Assembly: GCF_036417845.1 (NCBI RefSeq)
Contig: NC_089980.1
Coordinates: forward strand, 42,840,501-42,904,500
DNA from: Apteryx mantelli
Lineage: Eukaryota; Chordata; Aves; Apterygiformes; Apterygidae
Direction of reading: 5' to 3'
DNA length: 64,000 nt
Both the position numbers and the translations under genes were made by a program. The stretch's first letter is position 1. Each line of letters opens with the position of its first letter. Positions 53,801 through 63,947 of the stretch are shown in pieces. The notes under the pieces were generated by a model. That model worked only from the letters and a program-made list of their open reading frames with translations, had not been told where the DNA came from and searched no databases.

Positions 53801-56800
53801 ATATTAAGAGCAGATACAAAATTTTACCTCTTCTTCCTCTTCCTCCTCACCCCCAGTAATCCCAGCCAAGACCTTTTTAGAGCAAATTTTCTGTAGTTTG
53901 AGAAAGCTGACACAGGCGAACTGGGGCATTCTGTATCCTAGCATATGAAAATAAAGGCATCTTTGACATTGTCTAACGGATTTACCAAGCAAAAAAACAT
54001 TTGCTGTTCAGTTGTATAGTGTCCATTTGTTTGTTGCAGCCAAAAGATTTAATTACTTCAGTATGGTCAAAACTTACTCTGCTTGGAAAGCAGCTATGCA
54101 TTTCCCACCGCACCAAAGCTAACTGAGCTTGTTTTGTGACTGTCTTTGTTCCAGCAGCTGGGATGTATATGTTGGGTGCAGTAATGTGCATTCAGGCCTA
54201 TTACAGGCATAAAGTAACTTAAAGGTTAGGCTGTAGCTTGTAGATAATTATGCGCTAATAGCAGATAACTGTGTGCTAATAGGGACAAGAAAAGGGTGGC
54301 GCAGCTTTGGCTGGAGAGTAGCTGTGATTTTGAATTTCAAGTGTTTACACAACTCTGGAAGAACTGGCCATCCCTCTCCCAAAATGTTAACCGACTGGGT
54401 GTGAAGGGCAGCTGCTACTCATTCCAGCTGCTTCTCTCCCCGTTGAGTCAGGGCCCCCTTCACACCTCAGACCTAAAACACCGGCGGGTCTTAAAGTAAT
54501 TGCCTCTGCATGCTGGGAAACTGAGCTCCTTAGCTCGGGCGGAAGGTGGAGTCGGGCAATGAGATAAAGGCCAGTGACAATGGAAACAGATACTTCAGTG
54601 CCTCTTGTATGAGTTCAGTTGCTCTGTGAGGAAAGGAAGAAAATCCAAGTCAGCTTAAAGCATGGAAAATAACTGGAGAGCTGGTGTTTGATATAACATT
54701 TTGTGCGGTTTTGCTAGGCAGCAGAAGAAGTCTAGGTATCTTCTCACAGTGCATAGGTCACAGATTGTATCTATCGGGTGCTTTGGATGTTCTTTGAGAC
54801 TTTAGGAAATTCATTTGCGGATCATAGCAGAACTGAATGAAGTTACTTTGATTGGTCTTTGCTCAGATTAATTTTTGTCATCCAGTATAGCTATCTTAAA
54901 TATTAACCGGCTCCTTTTTTGAAGGGGGTGGCATTGTGTGGGTTTACCTGCCTGCTGTCTGCCTGCCTGTTTTAGGGCTACTTCTGATTTCAACACTGCT
55001 TTCTTATGACAAATGACTGCCTTGGTGAGAGCATTCTCTACATCTTTTTCTATCTAGAGCCTTTAGGCTATGGAAAGACACTGCACGCCGCTTTGCACAC
55101 ATGCCAAACTTCCCAGGAAAAAGGTCTAATTCTGTACCTTCGTTCACTCTCCATGCTACTACTTTTATCTTCTGTAATAGCTTCTGCATTGAAAGTGCAT
55201 TTTTAATTAAATTGTTTGCATCTTGTATATGCACAATATACTCACTTTGAGGGCAATTTATTACAGTGGGACGGTGGTGATATGTAATAAGTCTCAAGAA
55301 TAATTAAAACCTGTGTTAACATGTGAACCTTTTGAATGGTGATTGAACTTTATGTTGAGACTCTGTTGGGTCCAAGATCAGATCTTAATCAAGTAGGATA
55401 GAAGAAAGGAGGGAGAGGATGAGAGAAGGAAGAGTCAGTTGCAGGTTCCTGTATTAATTCTTACCAGTTTAAGATAAATCTTGCCTGTTGTGTTAAAAGG
55501 TAAAAAGTGTATCATCTGTAATTTTAGGCATTTAGCTCAACTAGCTGTTTGTGCTCAATGTTCACTGAGGAAGAGGCATAGAAGGTGGGATAATGGGATG
55601 AATCGCCTTTTGAAGATACCTGTCCCTCTCTGTATACGGATGTAGCTTTAGAGTTTTGTTTAGACCAGTATAGTTTACATTGAAGGGGAAAATGCAGATG
55701 CAGCTTGAGAAGGCTTTAACTGCAGCATGACATAGCAGAACAAAGGTTTAAATAACTAGGGATTTCTAGGACAGAATATTGTAAATTGCTTTTCTCTTTC
55801 ACTTTAGGGAGGTAGAAATACATGTCAGAATCGTAAGATGCAAGATTTTGATTTGAAACTTTGAGTTTTGGCAAAATAGGCATTGGGTTTGTTATCACTG
55901 CAGTTTCTACAGTCTAGTTTTTGAAAGCCAGAGCAGGCTGGGTCCAAGTTCCTTCCTACAAAAGGTGAAGATGGTTAATAATTCTTCAGTTCCTGAAGAG
56001 CTGAACAGATGTCAAAAAAATTGACTTGCTGAATTTGTGGAAACACCAATAACTACGCTTTCCCCTCCTCCCCAACATTGTAACCAAAAGCTTTGCATTC
56101 ATAATAGCTTACTAGATTCAAAGACAGGGGATGAGAAAGGGGCCTAATTCAAGGTCAGTGATTAGAGTCCTGTTGCATGGAAACAGCTTAGTTAGCTTGG
56201 AAAGTGTAATTTGTCTTTCTTTGCTTAAAAGTACAGTTTTATGCTGGCTTGTAAACAGTCTGACTTTGCCAGGGACAGCAAGTGAATTAACATTAATCAC
56301 ACTAGCTTTGTCAAGGATTCTATGATGTCCTGTTCATGCCCAAGTCAAGCTGAGGCTTGTAACAGTGTTTTGAAATGGGTGGTAATTCTGAAGATGTCCC
56401 TGTCTAATATTAAACCAAATTTAGGAACTATACTGGAGATTGAATGCCAGCTGGGTCTAAAAGAGAGTGTTGGGTCTCTGGAAGAGATCCATTTGGGTAA
56501 AACTGGTAAATCAAGTAAGAGCTCATCTAACTAAAAAAACCCTATTTAAATGTCAGAGCACCTGTGCTGCTACTTACTAGCTGAGGCAAATTTTTATTAT
56601 TTCATAAAATTATTGTCAGTGAATATACAAGGCTAGCCTTCACAAAGAAACTTGTGTGATTATTTTGCAAGTATGAACACAATGGGGAAAACCTGAGGGG
56701 GACACACATTTATCTTTCAGGCTGCCAGTATTTTCCAAGAATGACTGTAACCTGTTTCCTTACAGATTGTGTCAAATGCTGCTGAACAAGGGGTTGCCAT

Positions 56801-59800
56801 CACTGGGAACAACACTTTCAACAACTGGAATTGGCCTAACGCTGTGATCTTTGCTGCTACTGTAATAACTACAATCGGTAAGTATTTACTATATCAACTT
56901 TCCTAGCTGTAATTTTCCTTACACTCTGGTGGGTTTATACTCTTCCATTTCTGTGCCAAGATATCAGCTGAATAAAGTCCCCGTCACTGGAGCTGCATAG
57001 ATTACCTGACCTTACAGGCAGGTTCATAGAGAAAAACAGTTCTTTGGCATTCTGTTAATGGGTGTACATGAGAGATATGCTGCCTTTTCTGATGAGTAAC
57101 TGATTCAAGGTGCTCGTGTCTGGGATGACTGGTGTCATTCCAATTCAATGAATTGTGCACTTAAATTTCCAGATCATAAAATCCCAGAACAAAACTACTA
57201 CAAAATATTTCATTAAGCTAATGCTTGAAGCATGTTTATATGAAGTTTTTATGTGGCTGTCCTACTACTCCCATCCATCCTCTTAAGCTACTGAATTAGC
57301 GGTGTTCTTGGCTTGCAGAACAGTCTAGACTTTTTTTTCTTCCGTCCTTAAGAAAGCAAAGAAGAACAGGTGTGCTCTTATAAATCTCACTGCTGATTGT
57401 GCTTATAATACCCTCTGCACTGAAAGACTTCTTCCTTTGAAATACAAAAGAGCTCAAAATCATCTGCATTCTGCTTTTACAGAAAAATCTTTGCTACAAG
57501 ATTTTGTTACACCCTTGCTAATACCTATTATGTAAGAAACAGGAATGCAAACTAACTAGAGAAAGTTTGAGGTATGCAGAAATGGAAGTCTTACTATTAA
57601 ACCATATACAGCATCATGTTTTTCATATATTATTTGAAACTCATAATACCCAGCTTATAATATAACTTATGACAAAAAGTTGAAGAAATTAGGAAATGAC
57701 CTAAATAAGAAAACCGTGGCAGAGGGTTAGAAAGTAGACTGATTTTAGTCAGTGTTTGTAATGCCCTGTTGGGTTCTGTGGCCAGCAAAAAGCTAAATTC
57801 AGTCAAAATACCTTGTTGTGTCACAGCTCATCTTCCGCTTCACCCACAAGCTCTCTCCCTGGATAAGCACCAGGTCATGAGGTAAATGTGCATAATGGAT
57901 CTTGCAAGTGGAAACTAACTTTGGGGGCAATTTTGAACTTTTACTGTGTAAACTTGGTTCACATTAAAACTCAGGCTTTTCACATTGCTGCTGCAGGAAG
58001 GGAAATCATGTCAGAGGCCTTGAGATGAGTTTTATCTTCTATTTATCTCATCTAATCAGGAAAAAGATGCACACAATCCAGGAAACATTCAAAATGCAGC
58101 ACTCCTCTCAGTCTGCATTAATGGAATACACATTTGCTGGAGTAGGGTTGGAAGGCATCCAGATTCAGAAGATCAGCAGCTGGAGTAGACTAAAGCTCTT
58201 ATGGTTGGTGAAGTAAGGAGCGTCTGATACAGCAGAAGCCCACGCAGTGTTGTTTTATGTATAGGTAGAATTGCCTTGAATTCTCTGTAACAAGAACAGA
58301 CCATGTACATACTTACCTCTTTTAGGTTACGGAAATGTTTCTCCAAAGACACCCTCTGGGCGTCTCTTCTGCATATTTTATGGGCTCTTTGGAGTTCCTC
58401 TCTGTTTGACATGGATCAGTGCTCTGGGGAAGTTCTTTGGAGGACGTGCCAAGAGGCTGGGCCAGTTTCTGACGAAAAGAGGAGTAAGCCTGGTAAGGTC
58501 CTCTGCTTGTTTATCCTCCTGCTGTGTATTTTTGATGCATAAATTAAGCTTAGACTTCTTCACTTACCTGCTAATCTTGGTACTAAACAAACGCATACAC
58601 AAGTATTAACTTCCCAAATGGTGTTGCATAGATATAACTGACAGCAGGACTAGGTCCTGTAGGTAAGTTCTGCCAGAAATCTTAGCAAATTGAGGTCTTG
58701 AAGAAACCTTTGAATGATACTAAATATAAATATTGTAGCTTCTATGGAGACATACATTTTTCCTAAAGTAGAAACTGTAGGTTGAATGTAGATGAGGCTC
58801 TAGTTTCACAAACATTTCCTTCAAGCGTCTCTGGCACTGAAATAAGCTGTTCTGCTTTGTTCGCAACCACTTTTATGCCAGCATGAGCATTTCCTGCAAT
58901 GTAGTGAACCAGATGAGAAATGATGTTTTGATCTGTGTTACTGTGATTTTTTTCTTTCTTTCTTTTCTTCTTTTTTTCTTTCTTTTTTTTTTTCCCCTCC
59001 TTGCTGGGTGAGTTTATTTCAGTTCTAGCTCAGTGCACAGAAGTGGGAGGCAATGCAGGAGCAGAATGCCTGGATGAGGGTGGGGTTGGTTTGGGCTCTA
59101 ATTTCACAAACAGAGCTGGCCTAAGTGTTAATGCAACAAAAACCTTCTTGGTTCAGCACCTGAGAAAATACAGAAAATGATGGTGAAATGCACATGTGCA
59201 TGCAAACTGTGCAGAGGTTAGACAAGTGGTGTAGGGGAGGGAGGACAAATAGGAGAGAAGTGTCCTAACCTGGCTCCTGATTCTCTATACTCAAATGAAT
59301 AAAGTGAAAATCAGAGATACTAACTGTGCTTTTTAGACCAGAGTGCTATGTCTGTATACCACACCTGTTTATAAAATATCAGGAACTCTTAAACTTTTAG
59401 AGTGTGTGAAAGAGAAATATGAGGAAATGACCTGAAAACAAATAATCGTTTTTGAGTAAATAGTTGTAAGAATAGTCTGTTCTGCATAAAGGAAAAACCT
59501 TTACTTCAGTGTTTACTTCAGTCAGTGACTTTTAGTTACAGCAAATTAAGAGTTCTTTCCCTGAATTTTTCTTCTTCTTTCTTTACAGAGGAAAGCACAA
59601 ATTACATGCACAGCTATTTTCATTGTTTGGGGTGTCTTGGTCCATCTGGTTATTCCTCCCTTTGTCTTTATGGTGACTGAAGGCTGGAGTTACATTGAAG
59701 GTCTCTATTTCTCATTCATCACTATCACCACCATAGGATTTGGAGATTTTGTTGCTGGTCAGTAATCATATTTTTCATATTATTACACTATGTGGATAGT

Positions 59801-61358
59801 GCGGCAATTGTATTTTTAAACTCTAATTCTAAAAGGTGATTTCTACACTTTTCCAAAGCATTTTGCTTAATAAAAGATTTGACAAAAGCTGAATACTGCT
59901 CTGATGGATTGGGTCTGGCTTTTCTACCTTTGGTTTAGATACCTAAGCCCTTGGCCTTAGTCTGGAGCAAAGTTCTGGAGTTCATAACACTCTCAGGTGC
60001 ATCAGGTCCCTATTTCAGGCAAGGAGCTTTCCTATCCACCCTAACAGTTAAGCACCTTGGAATGGAATCCCGTATGCTGAGCAGGGAGCGTCAGATGGAG
60101 CTGACAGGAAATGCTGAACATCGTGTTTCTCCCTTCTAAATCCTGTTTTTCTTTAAAATCTACTGCCTTGATCAGGGCTTTGGAGATAGCCCTTGCAAGT
60201 GGAATTATGAGGCTGAACCCTCTCTCAAGGGAAAGCAGGGGCAGGGAGAGTGCTTGTATTTTTCAAAGAGAACAAAGTTCGCTTTAGAGCTTACAAGGGG
60301 AGGACAAACATGCTGCCATTTTATGTTGTAGTCCAGTGGTTAGAACACATACAGGCAAGAAGTGGAAGACTGCTTCTGTCAGGAGGTTTCAGGTCCCCAC
60401 TTACCCCTTCTCAGAGCAGTGTCCAAACGATAAGGCTCTGTTAGTGTGAGAGAGAGTACTTCTCTGGGTAATAACTTTGAAGGCTTTTCAGGTGTGAGTC
60501 CTCTTTCAATAATGTTCTTGTTTTGAATTCTTTGTAGGTGTAAATCCAGATGCAGACTATCATGCCCTTTACAGATACTTTGTGGAGTTATGGATCTATC
60601 TGGGCCTGGCTTGGCTTTCACTCTTTGTCAACTGGAAGGTCAGTATGTTTGTGGAAGTCCACAAAGCAATCAAGAAACGGAGGAAAAAAAGAAAAGAATC
60701 ATTTGACAACCATCCTCGGTCTAAAAAACCCCTTCAAATGGGTACCTCAAAGGATGTGAACATTTTCAGCTTCCTTTCAAAGAAGGAAGAGACCTACAAT
60801 GATCTTATTAAGCAGATTGGGAAGAAGGCCCTGAAGACGAATAACGACAAAATGATTAAAGTAGAAAATGCCAAGCAAAATATGCAGAATGCCAGTAAAG
60901 ATGCTCAGGTGACTTACACAAAGACCAAGTCATTTGAGTATGATGAGACTTCCCTAGATATTCAGAATGGTCATGTGCTGAGACACCTGCATGATAAACG
61001 TGTTGGAGACAGCCCTCTAGAAGGAACAATGTTTGTAAACCAGTTAGACAGGATCAGTGAAGAAGAAGGGGAAGTGTGGGACTCAAGAGACTATCGACCC
61101 CTAATCTTTGAGAATGCCAACATAACATTTGTAAATGAAGATGATGATGAAGAGGAGGATCTCACAGATGATGAGGAAACTTCAAAATCCTCCATGGATG
61201 ATAATCTTGTAGAGGAACCTGAAACTGCAAAAACACTAGTAAAATTCCCATCCTCTGATGAATCAACCTTTACCAACAATGAGCTGGAACTTTCTGTGCC
61301 TTATGAACAACTGATGAATGAATATAACGCAGTAAGCAATGTGAAGGCTGCAACGTGA
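26487..61358 (+). CDS. KCNK5: KCNK5 (TASK-2, K2P5.1) two-pore-domain potassium channel, complete CDS in five exons
   Basis: Join of 26487-26672, 56766-56877, 58326-58492, 59589-59757 and 60538-61358 gives 484 residues and a TGA stop. Known for the family: a dimeric plasma-membrane K+ leak channel opened by extracellular and intracellular alkalinisation, used in renal bicarbonate handling, volume regulation and chemosensing. Seen: M1 about residues 6-26, an extracellular cap with C51 (position of the inter-subunit disulphide), glycosylation sequon N77-N-T, pore loop 1 with TTIGYG at 97-102, M2 about 112-134, M3 about 158-182, pore loop 2 with TTIGFG at 202-207, M4 about 224-250, then a long cytoplasmic tail. 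The reported pH-sensor residues R224 and K245 are present, as is the basic cluster after M4 (H253 to K264). The tail is shorter than in human and has an acidic run at E412-E425. All introns are GT-AG. No frameshift or missing catalytic motif is seen. The only alternative identity is a close K2P paralogue, made unlikely by the tail match. Confidence 0.97.
26681..26695 (+). repeat. CGG trinucleotide run just inside the intron 1 donor
   Basis: Five perfect CGG units start 8 bases after the exon 1 / intron 1 boundary. G-rich sequence next to a donor can act as an intronic splicing enhancer or mask the site by folding. The donor itself (GTAGAG) is weaker than consensus. Confidence 0.85.
29711..29746 (+). 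repeat. Strong hairpin: 16-bp stem, 4-base loop
   Basis: 29711-29726 pairs with 29731-29746 around the loop ATGC, with 15 Watson-Crick pairs and one potential G-U pair (29714/29743). The inner 12 bp (ACACTGCAATAA against TTATTGCAGTGT) are perfect. It lies in KCNK5 intron 1. It could extrude as a cruciform in DNA or fold in the pre-mRNA. At 36 nt it is shorter than a usual microRNA precursor. Confidence 0.9.
35081..35184. repeat. 52-bp tandem duplication, two copies
   Basis: Units at 35081-35132 and 35133-35184 match at 44 of 52 positions. Both begin ATGATAACTTG, and the shared block AGAATTTCAACCTTCAAG sits at the same offset in each. The divergence implies an old duplication. There is no third copy on either side. 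Confidence 0.92.
41775..41820. repeat. (TC)n microsatellite, 23 units
   Basis: An uninterrupted TC dinucleotide run in KCNK5 intron 1, likely length-polymorphic. Its pure pyrimidine strand can form triplex DNA or recruit GAGA-binding factors from the opposite strand. Confidence 0.98.
41911..41956 (+). repeat. Bulged hairpin, 10 bp plus 6 bp stem
   Basis: TGTTATGTCT (41922-41931) pairs perfectly with AGACATAACA (41941-41950) around a 9-base loop. The stem resumes with GACAGC (41911-41916) against GCTGTC (41951-41956) after a 5-base bulge on the 5' side. It begins 91 bases after the TC microsatellite. Confidence 0.82.
42875..42992 (+). repeat. Long near-perfect inverted repeat: 40-bp arms, 38-base loop
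   Basis: 42875-42914 and 42953-42992 are reverse complements at 38 of 40 positions. The mismatches are at 42889/42978 in the T/A run and at 42904/42963. Arm landmarks are CTGTTTTCAC, a T12 run, GAATGG and ATTACTAGAA on the left. No clear target-site duplication flanks it and no transposon ends are recognised. Candidate origins are a palindromic MITE or a template-switch inverted duplication. On the sense strand of intron 1 it would form a hairpin of about 118 nt. Confidence 0.93.
45361..45403. repeat. C8-T9 run followed 26 bases on by a G9 run
   Basis: C8 (45361-45368) plus T9 is followed by an A-rich spacer and G9 (45395-45403). The C and G runs could pair. Such runs are also error-prone in sequencing, so their lengths may be unreliable. 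Confidence 0.8.
48634..48651. repeat. G18 homopolymer
   Basis: An uninterrupted run of 18 G in KCNK5 intron 1, with further G-rich sequence at about 48702-48719. It has G-quadruplex potential, and its exact length should be treated as uncertain. Confidence 0.95.
54242..54283. repeat. 21-bp tandem duplication, two copies
   Basis: Two adjacent 21-base units of the form AGATAA, variable bases, TG-GCTAATAG. They share the GCTAATAG block at a 21-base period with a few substitutions. A small local duplication in intron 1. Confidence 0.75.
56766..56877 (+). CDS. KCNK5: KCNK5 coding exon 2 (residues 63-100): cap end and pore loop 1
   Basis: The acceptor is TTTCCTTACAG and the exon opens IVSNAAEQGVAITG. 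It carries the sequon N77-N78-T79, the NWNWPNA motif leading into pore helix 1, and the start of the first selectivity filter (T97-T98-I99-G100). It ends after the first base of the Gly100 codon, before a consensus GTAAGT donor, so the filter is split between exons 2 and 3. At 112 nt it is too short to stand out as an open frame and was found by matching the protein family. Confidence 0.96.
56878..58325 (+). other. KCNK5: KCNK5 intron 2 (1448 bp)
   Basis: Consensus GTAAGT donor and CTCTTTTAG acceptor, phase 1, splitting the Gly100 codon of the first selectivity filter. No gene or notable repeat is seen within it. Confidence 0.95.
58326..58492 (+). CDS. KCNK5: KCNK5 coding exon 3 (residues 100-155): rest of filter 1, M2 and M2-M3 linker
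   Basis: The acceptor is CTTACCTCTTTTAG. The exon completes G100-Y101-G102, then reads NVSPKTPSGRLFCIFYGLFG and the M2 core PLCLTWISALGKFF. The cytoplasmic M2-M3 linker GGRAKRLGQFLTKRGVSL follows. It ends on a whole codon (L155) with donor GTAAGG. Sequence and length are essentially those of vertebrate KCNK5. Confidence 0.96.
58493..59588 (+). other. KCNK5: KCNK5 intron 3 (1096 bp) with an internal pyrimidine tract
   Basis: GTAAGG donor, TTTCTTTACAG acceptor, phase 0. An uninterrupted C/T tract of about 55 bases lies at 58947-59002, mid-intron, without an obvious AG and exon pair after it. A 12-bp tandem duplication (TTTACTTCAGTG/C) lies at 59500-59523, about 65 bases before the acceptor. 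Confidence 0.94.
59589..59757 (+). CDS. KCNK5: KCNK5 coding exon 4 (residues 156-212): M3 and pore loop 2
   Basis: A pyrimidine-rich acceptor (CTTCTTTCTTTACAG) precedes RKAQITCTAIF. M3 reads FIVWGVLVHLVIPPFVFMV, followed by TEGWSYIEGLYFSF and the second selectivity filter T202-T203-I204-G205-F206-G207. It ends after the first base of Gly212 with donor GTCAGT, a weaker donor than that of intron 2. Phase 1 agrees with exon 5. Confidence 0.96.
59758..60537 (+). other. KCNK5: KCNK5 intron 4 (780 bp)
   Basis: GTCAGT donor (weaker than consensus), TTCTTTGTAG acceptor, phase 1. No gene or marked repeat is seen. Confidence 0.95.
60538..61358 (+). CDS. KCNK5: KCNK5 coding exon 5 (residues 212-484): M4 and cytoplasmic regulatory tail, stop codon
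   Basis: The acceptor TTGAATTCTTTGTAG completes Gly212 and continues VNPDADYHALYRYF. R224 (codon 60573-60575) and K245 (codon 60636-60638) are the residues reported as outer and inner pH sensors in human TASK-2. After M4 comes HKAIKKRRKKRKESF, covering the K257-K258 pair reported for G-beta-gamma regulation. Conserved tail blocks are DVNIFSFLSKKEETYNDLI, FVNQLDRISEE, DDEETSKSS and SVPYEQLMNEYN. Between blocks the tail diverges: the Gly/Pro-rich segment of mammals is replaced by an Asn/Lys/Gln-rich stretch, and an acidic run lies at residues 412-425. TGA is at 61356-61358. Confidence 0.97.
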
Positions 61359-61482
61359 AGCACGTTTGACAATGGTTTTCTGAAAGTGGTCGGTGCATAT
61401 TGAACAAATTAATGGAGCAAGGAGAAGAGCATGTCTTTGCGGTTTCTTCTATCTCTCTGAAAACAAAAGCCAGCCCCAAACT

Positions 61483-61488
61483 AATAAA
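61483..61488 (+). terminator. Candidate proximal polyadenylation signal (AATAAA)
   Basis: Canonical AATAAA 125 bases after the stop codon, followed by GGTTTCTTTTTG, a plausible GU/U-rich downstream element. It would give a very short 3' UTR isoform. Confidence 0.4.
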
Positions 61489-62038
61489 CTCCGGTTTCTT
61501 TTTGCCATCCTAAATTGGTTTCTGAGCCCGTCAGCTTTGCTTTTCCGTTTTTTAAGAAAGCTTTTAAAATAACAGTTGAATTTGGAGTCCTTCTCCTTCT
61601 GGGGATTTTATAGTTCTTGAACAAACTAGAAAAGAAAAGACTGGTTATTACACTGGACCTGCTCTGCATTTGTGCATTTCATGGAGAAATTAGTTTGGGA
61701 GTGAAACTATACTGTTGCGGACAGACTGTTTTGGGCATCAAATATGTCCAGTTACTCCACTAGCCCTTCACCTCTGAAAACCTGGATTTGAATCCTGCTT
61801 TGATCAAGGATTGGAAAAAAAGGAGTGTGAGGGTTTTTAGCTGCCCGTTGTTAAGTTACTACCACAAAAAATGGTACAACTGCTAGTTGTTCTTAATGAG
61901 AAACTTGAGATGGAATACCAGGACACACAGATCTGAGCTGAGGTGCATTGACAGACTGGGGAGGAAGCTTCTAAAATATCTGCCTAGAATACATCAGTGC
62001 TGGTCATAAGATAGTGAATAATATTTTTGTGATAAAAT

Positions 62039-62050
62039 ATTAAAATTAAA
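62039..62050 (+). terminator. Candidate polyadenylation signals (two ATTAAA)
   Basis: ATTAAA at 62039-62044 and again at 62045-62050, about 680 bases past the KCNK5 stop. ATTAAA is the commonest variant hexamer. The downstream sequence is only mildly G-rich, so use is unproven. Confidence 0.35.
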
Positions 62051-63910
62051 AATTCCAAAGGAATGGATTGAGAAGGAGCCCTCTAACAAAGAACAACTCA
62101 TCTGGGATGAAGCTCACCTATTGGGCTGCTAAACTGCACGTCAGCCCCAGAACTGTTAAAGATAAGGTGACTGGAAGAACTATTGATCAAAGCATCTACG
62201 AGCACAAGCAGGTTGCAACTTTTTAATGTTGAAAGTGTCCTTCCACTGTCCATTTCCTAGAGGAAATACTTGAATGAACCTTATACAGTATCTGTGTACA
62301 GGTGAAGTTTTAGTGATGCTGTTCTTCTGAGAAAAATCAGCTTTGGAGGAGCAGATACTCTCCAAATGCCCTGATGCCTGTCAGAAGGGACCTTTAGCAC
62401 TGCTGCTCTGTGCAGTGTGTTTGTCAGTATTGTTGTTTGCTGTTCCTCCCTGCCTTGGTACTTCAGACTAGACTTGTATGAGATGATTTCTGAAACAGTT
62501 GGTTATACTTTGCTTTTTTTTTTTTTTTTTTTCCTCCAAAGTCTGACCTGTATGGGTACACAATGGTTATTCTATACCACTTTCAAGAAGGCTGGGTAAT
62601 ATCAGATCTTGTGTAAAACTGAGATGTGATTGCGTGACTTAAGACTGTAAGGCACTTTTTTTTTTTTTTTTTTAAGCGGACTTCAGCTCTGAGCTCTAGA
62701 AAGTATTATCACTTGACTTGCAGATGGGCTTCTCATTGATATAAGGAACTATATCATTTAATAACATTTAAGCCCAAATCATTTTGCCTACAAAAAAAAT
62801 TATAGCATGGTTTTTATTTTTCTTCCTTTTTTCCATATCTATGCATTAATCCCGACAACTCTTTCAAATGAGGCTCTTGATCGCATGCTGGCAAAAGATA
62901 CTGATTTCAGTTGTATCAAATATTCTTGGAACAGAAAATTGCCAAGACCTTTGAACGACAAGTTTTGTTGTTTTGTTTAGTTTCATAGTACTTAAGTCAT
63001 TCCAGTATGCCCTAAAGTTTCCAAAGTTCAGTGAACAGTTAAAGTTGTCTCATGTTCAGTGTAATGCTGGCTGACTCATTAGCTTTGTAAGAAGGGTTTA
63101 TGGAATCTTGCAATGCTAATCTTGAATTACTAAATTTTCTAATAACTGCAAATACTGACTGCTGCTTGAATTGCTGGCCTCTCCTTCCACATGGGAACCC
63201 AGCTCTCTGGCTGGATATCCTGTTGACAAGAAGTTTTGGAGTCACCTACTGTGAAACAAGGGAATGTCTTTATTAATTTCTTTTTAGAAGCTTCCACGTG
63301 TATGAGATTTTCAAATAGAAAGTTAACACAAGGCCAGGGCCAACCTGTAACACTGACAAAAATGTGGAATCAGCATTGTTGGATTCAGTAGTTAGTTCAC
63401 ATTTGATGATAATATTGCTGAAGGGAGATTCTAATTTGAAGTCCAGTTGCATTATATAACTGCTATTTGGCATGGGGGTGGCTGGATTGATTTGAGTTCC
63501 AGCTGACAGGAAAGAGGGAGAAGCCCTATTGAGAAGGTTCTGATTTAGTTCTAATAGACCTCTCCCCACCATTATTTTAAAAGGACTCCAAGCCCTTCAA
63601 CTATTTTGTTGTGTATGAAGGGTTGTGGCTGACCACTGTACCATGTAGCCGTAAGAAATGGTAAGACAGACAACATACATACCTGATATAAAGGATGCTT
63701 GTGTAGCACGTCTAACCTTCTCTTTTTAAAAAAATGCATATTAGCTTACAAGAAAATGAAAAAGTACTCCATACAGCTTTTGTTGTCCTCCAACATGTCT
63801 TCCATTATTGATGCAAAGATCAAAGTTTTAGCAACAGTTAGTAAGCTACAGGACAGTGAGGACAGAAAAGGCTTGCCAGGTGGAAAAACATAGCCAAAGT
63901 GTGATCTTCA

Positions 63911-63917
<7 letters not shown>

Positions 63918-63946
<29 letters not shown>
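63918..63946. repeat. A29 homopolymer near the window end
   Basis: An uninterrupted run of 29 A preceded by TCTTTTT. It could be the tail of an old retroposed sequence or simple repeat. No element body or target duplication is recognised. Confidence 0.9.

Positions 63947-63947
<1 letters not shown>

Larger units (their letters stand above)
26673..56765 (+). other. KCNK5: KCNK5 intron 1 (30.1 kb)
   Basis: Donor GTAGAG after residue 62, acceptor TTTCCTTACAG, phase 0. No second gene is supported inside it: the longest open frame away from the CpG island (50237-50671, + strand, 144 codons) has no recognisable family or splice context. It holds simple repeats (TC at 41775-41820, G18 at 48634-48651, A16 at 29842-29857, A17 at 46795-46811), a 52-bp tandem duplication at 35081-35184 and several inverted repeats. 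Long first introns with embedded regulatory elements are usual for this gene. Confidence 0.92.

Noticed and set aside
56305..56325. GATTCTATGATG resembling the CR1 3' octamer repeat
   Set aside because: A single partial unit without tandem copies or an upstream CR1 body.
58140..58200. GTTGGAAGGCATCC-type phrase suggesting a CR1 LINE end
   Set aside because: Neither the CR1 3' octamer repeats nor the characteristic preceding block is present. The resemblance is too short.
63273..63893. Open frames near the A29 tract suggesting a processed pseudogene
   Set aside because: No recognisable parent protein and no target-site duplication; the A run alone does not support retroposition.
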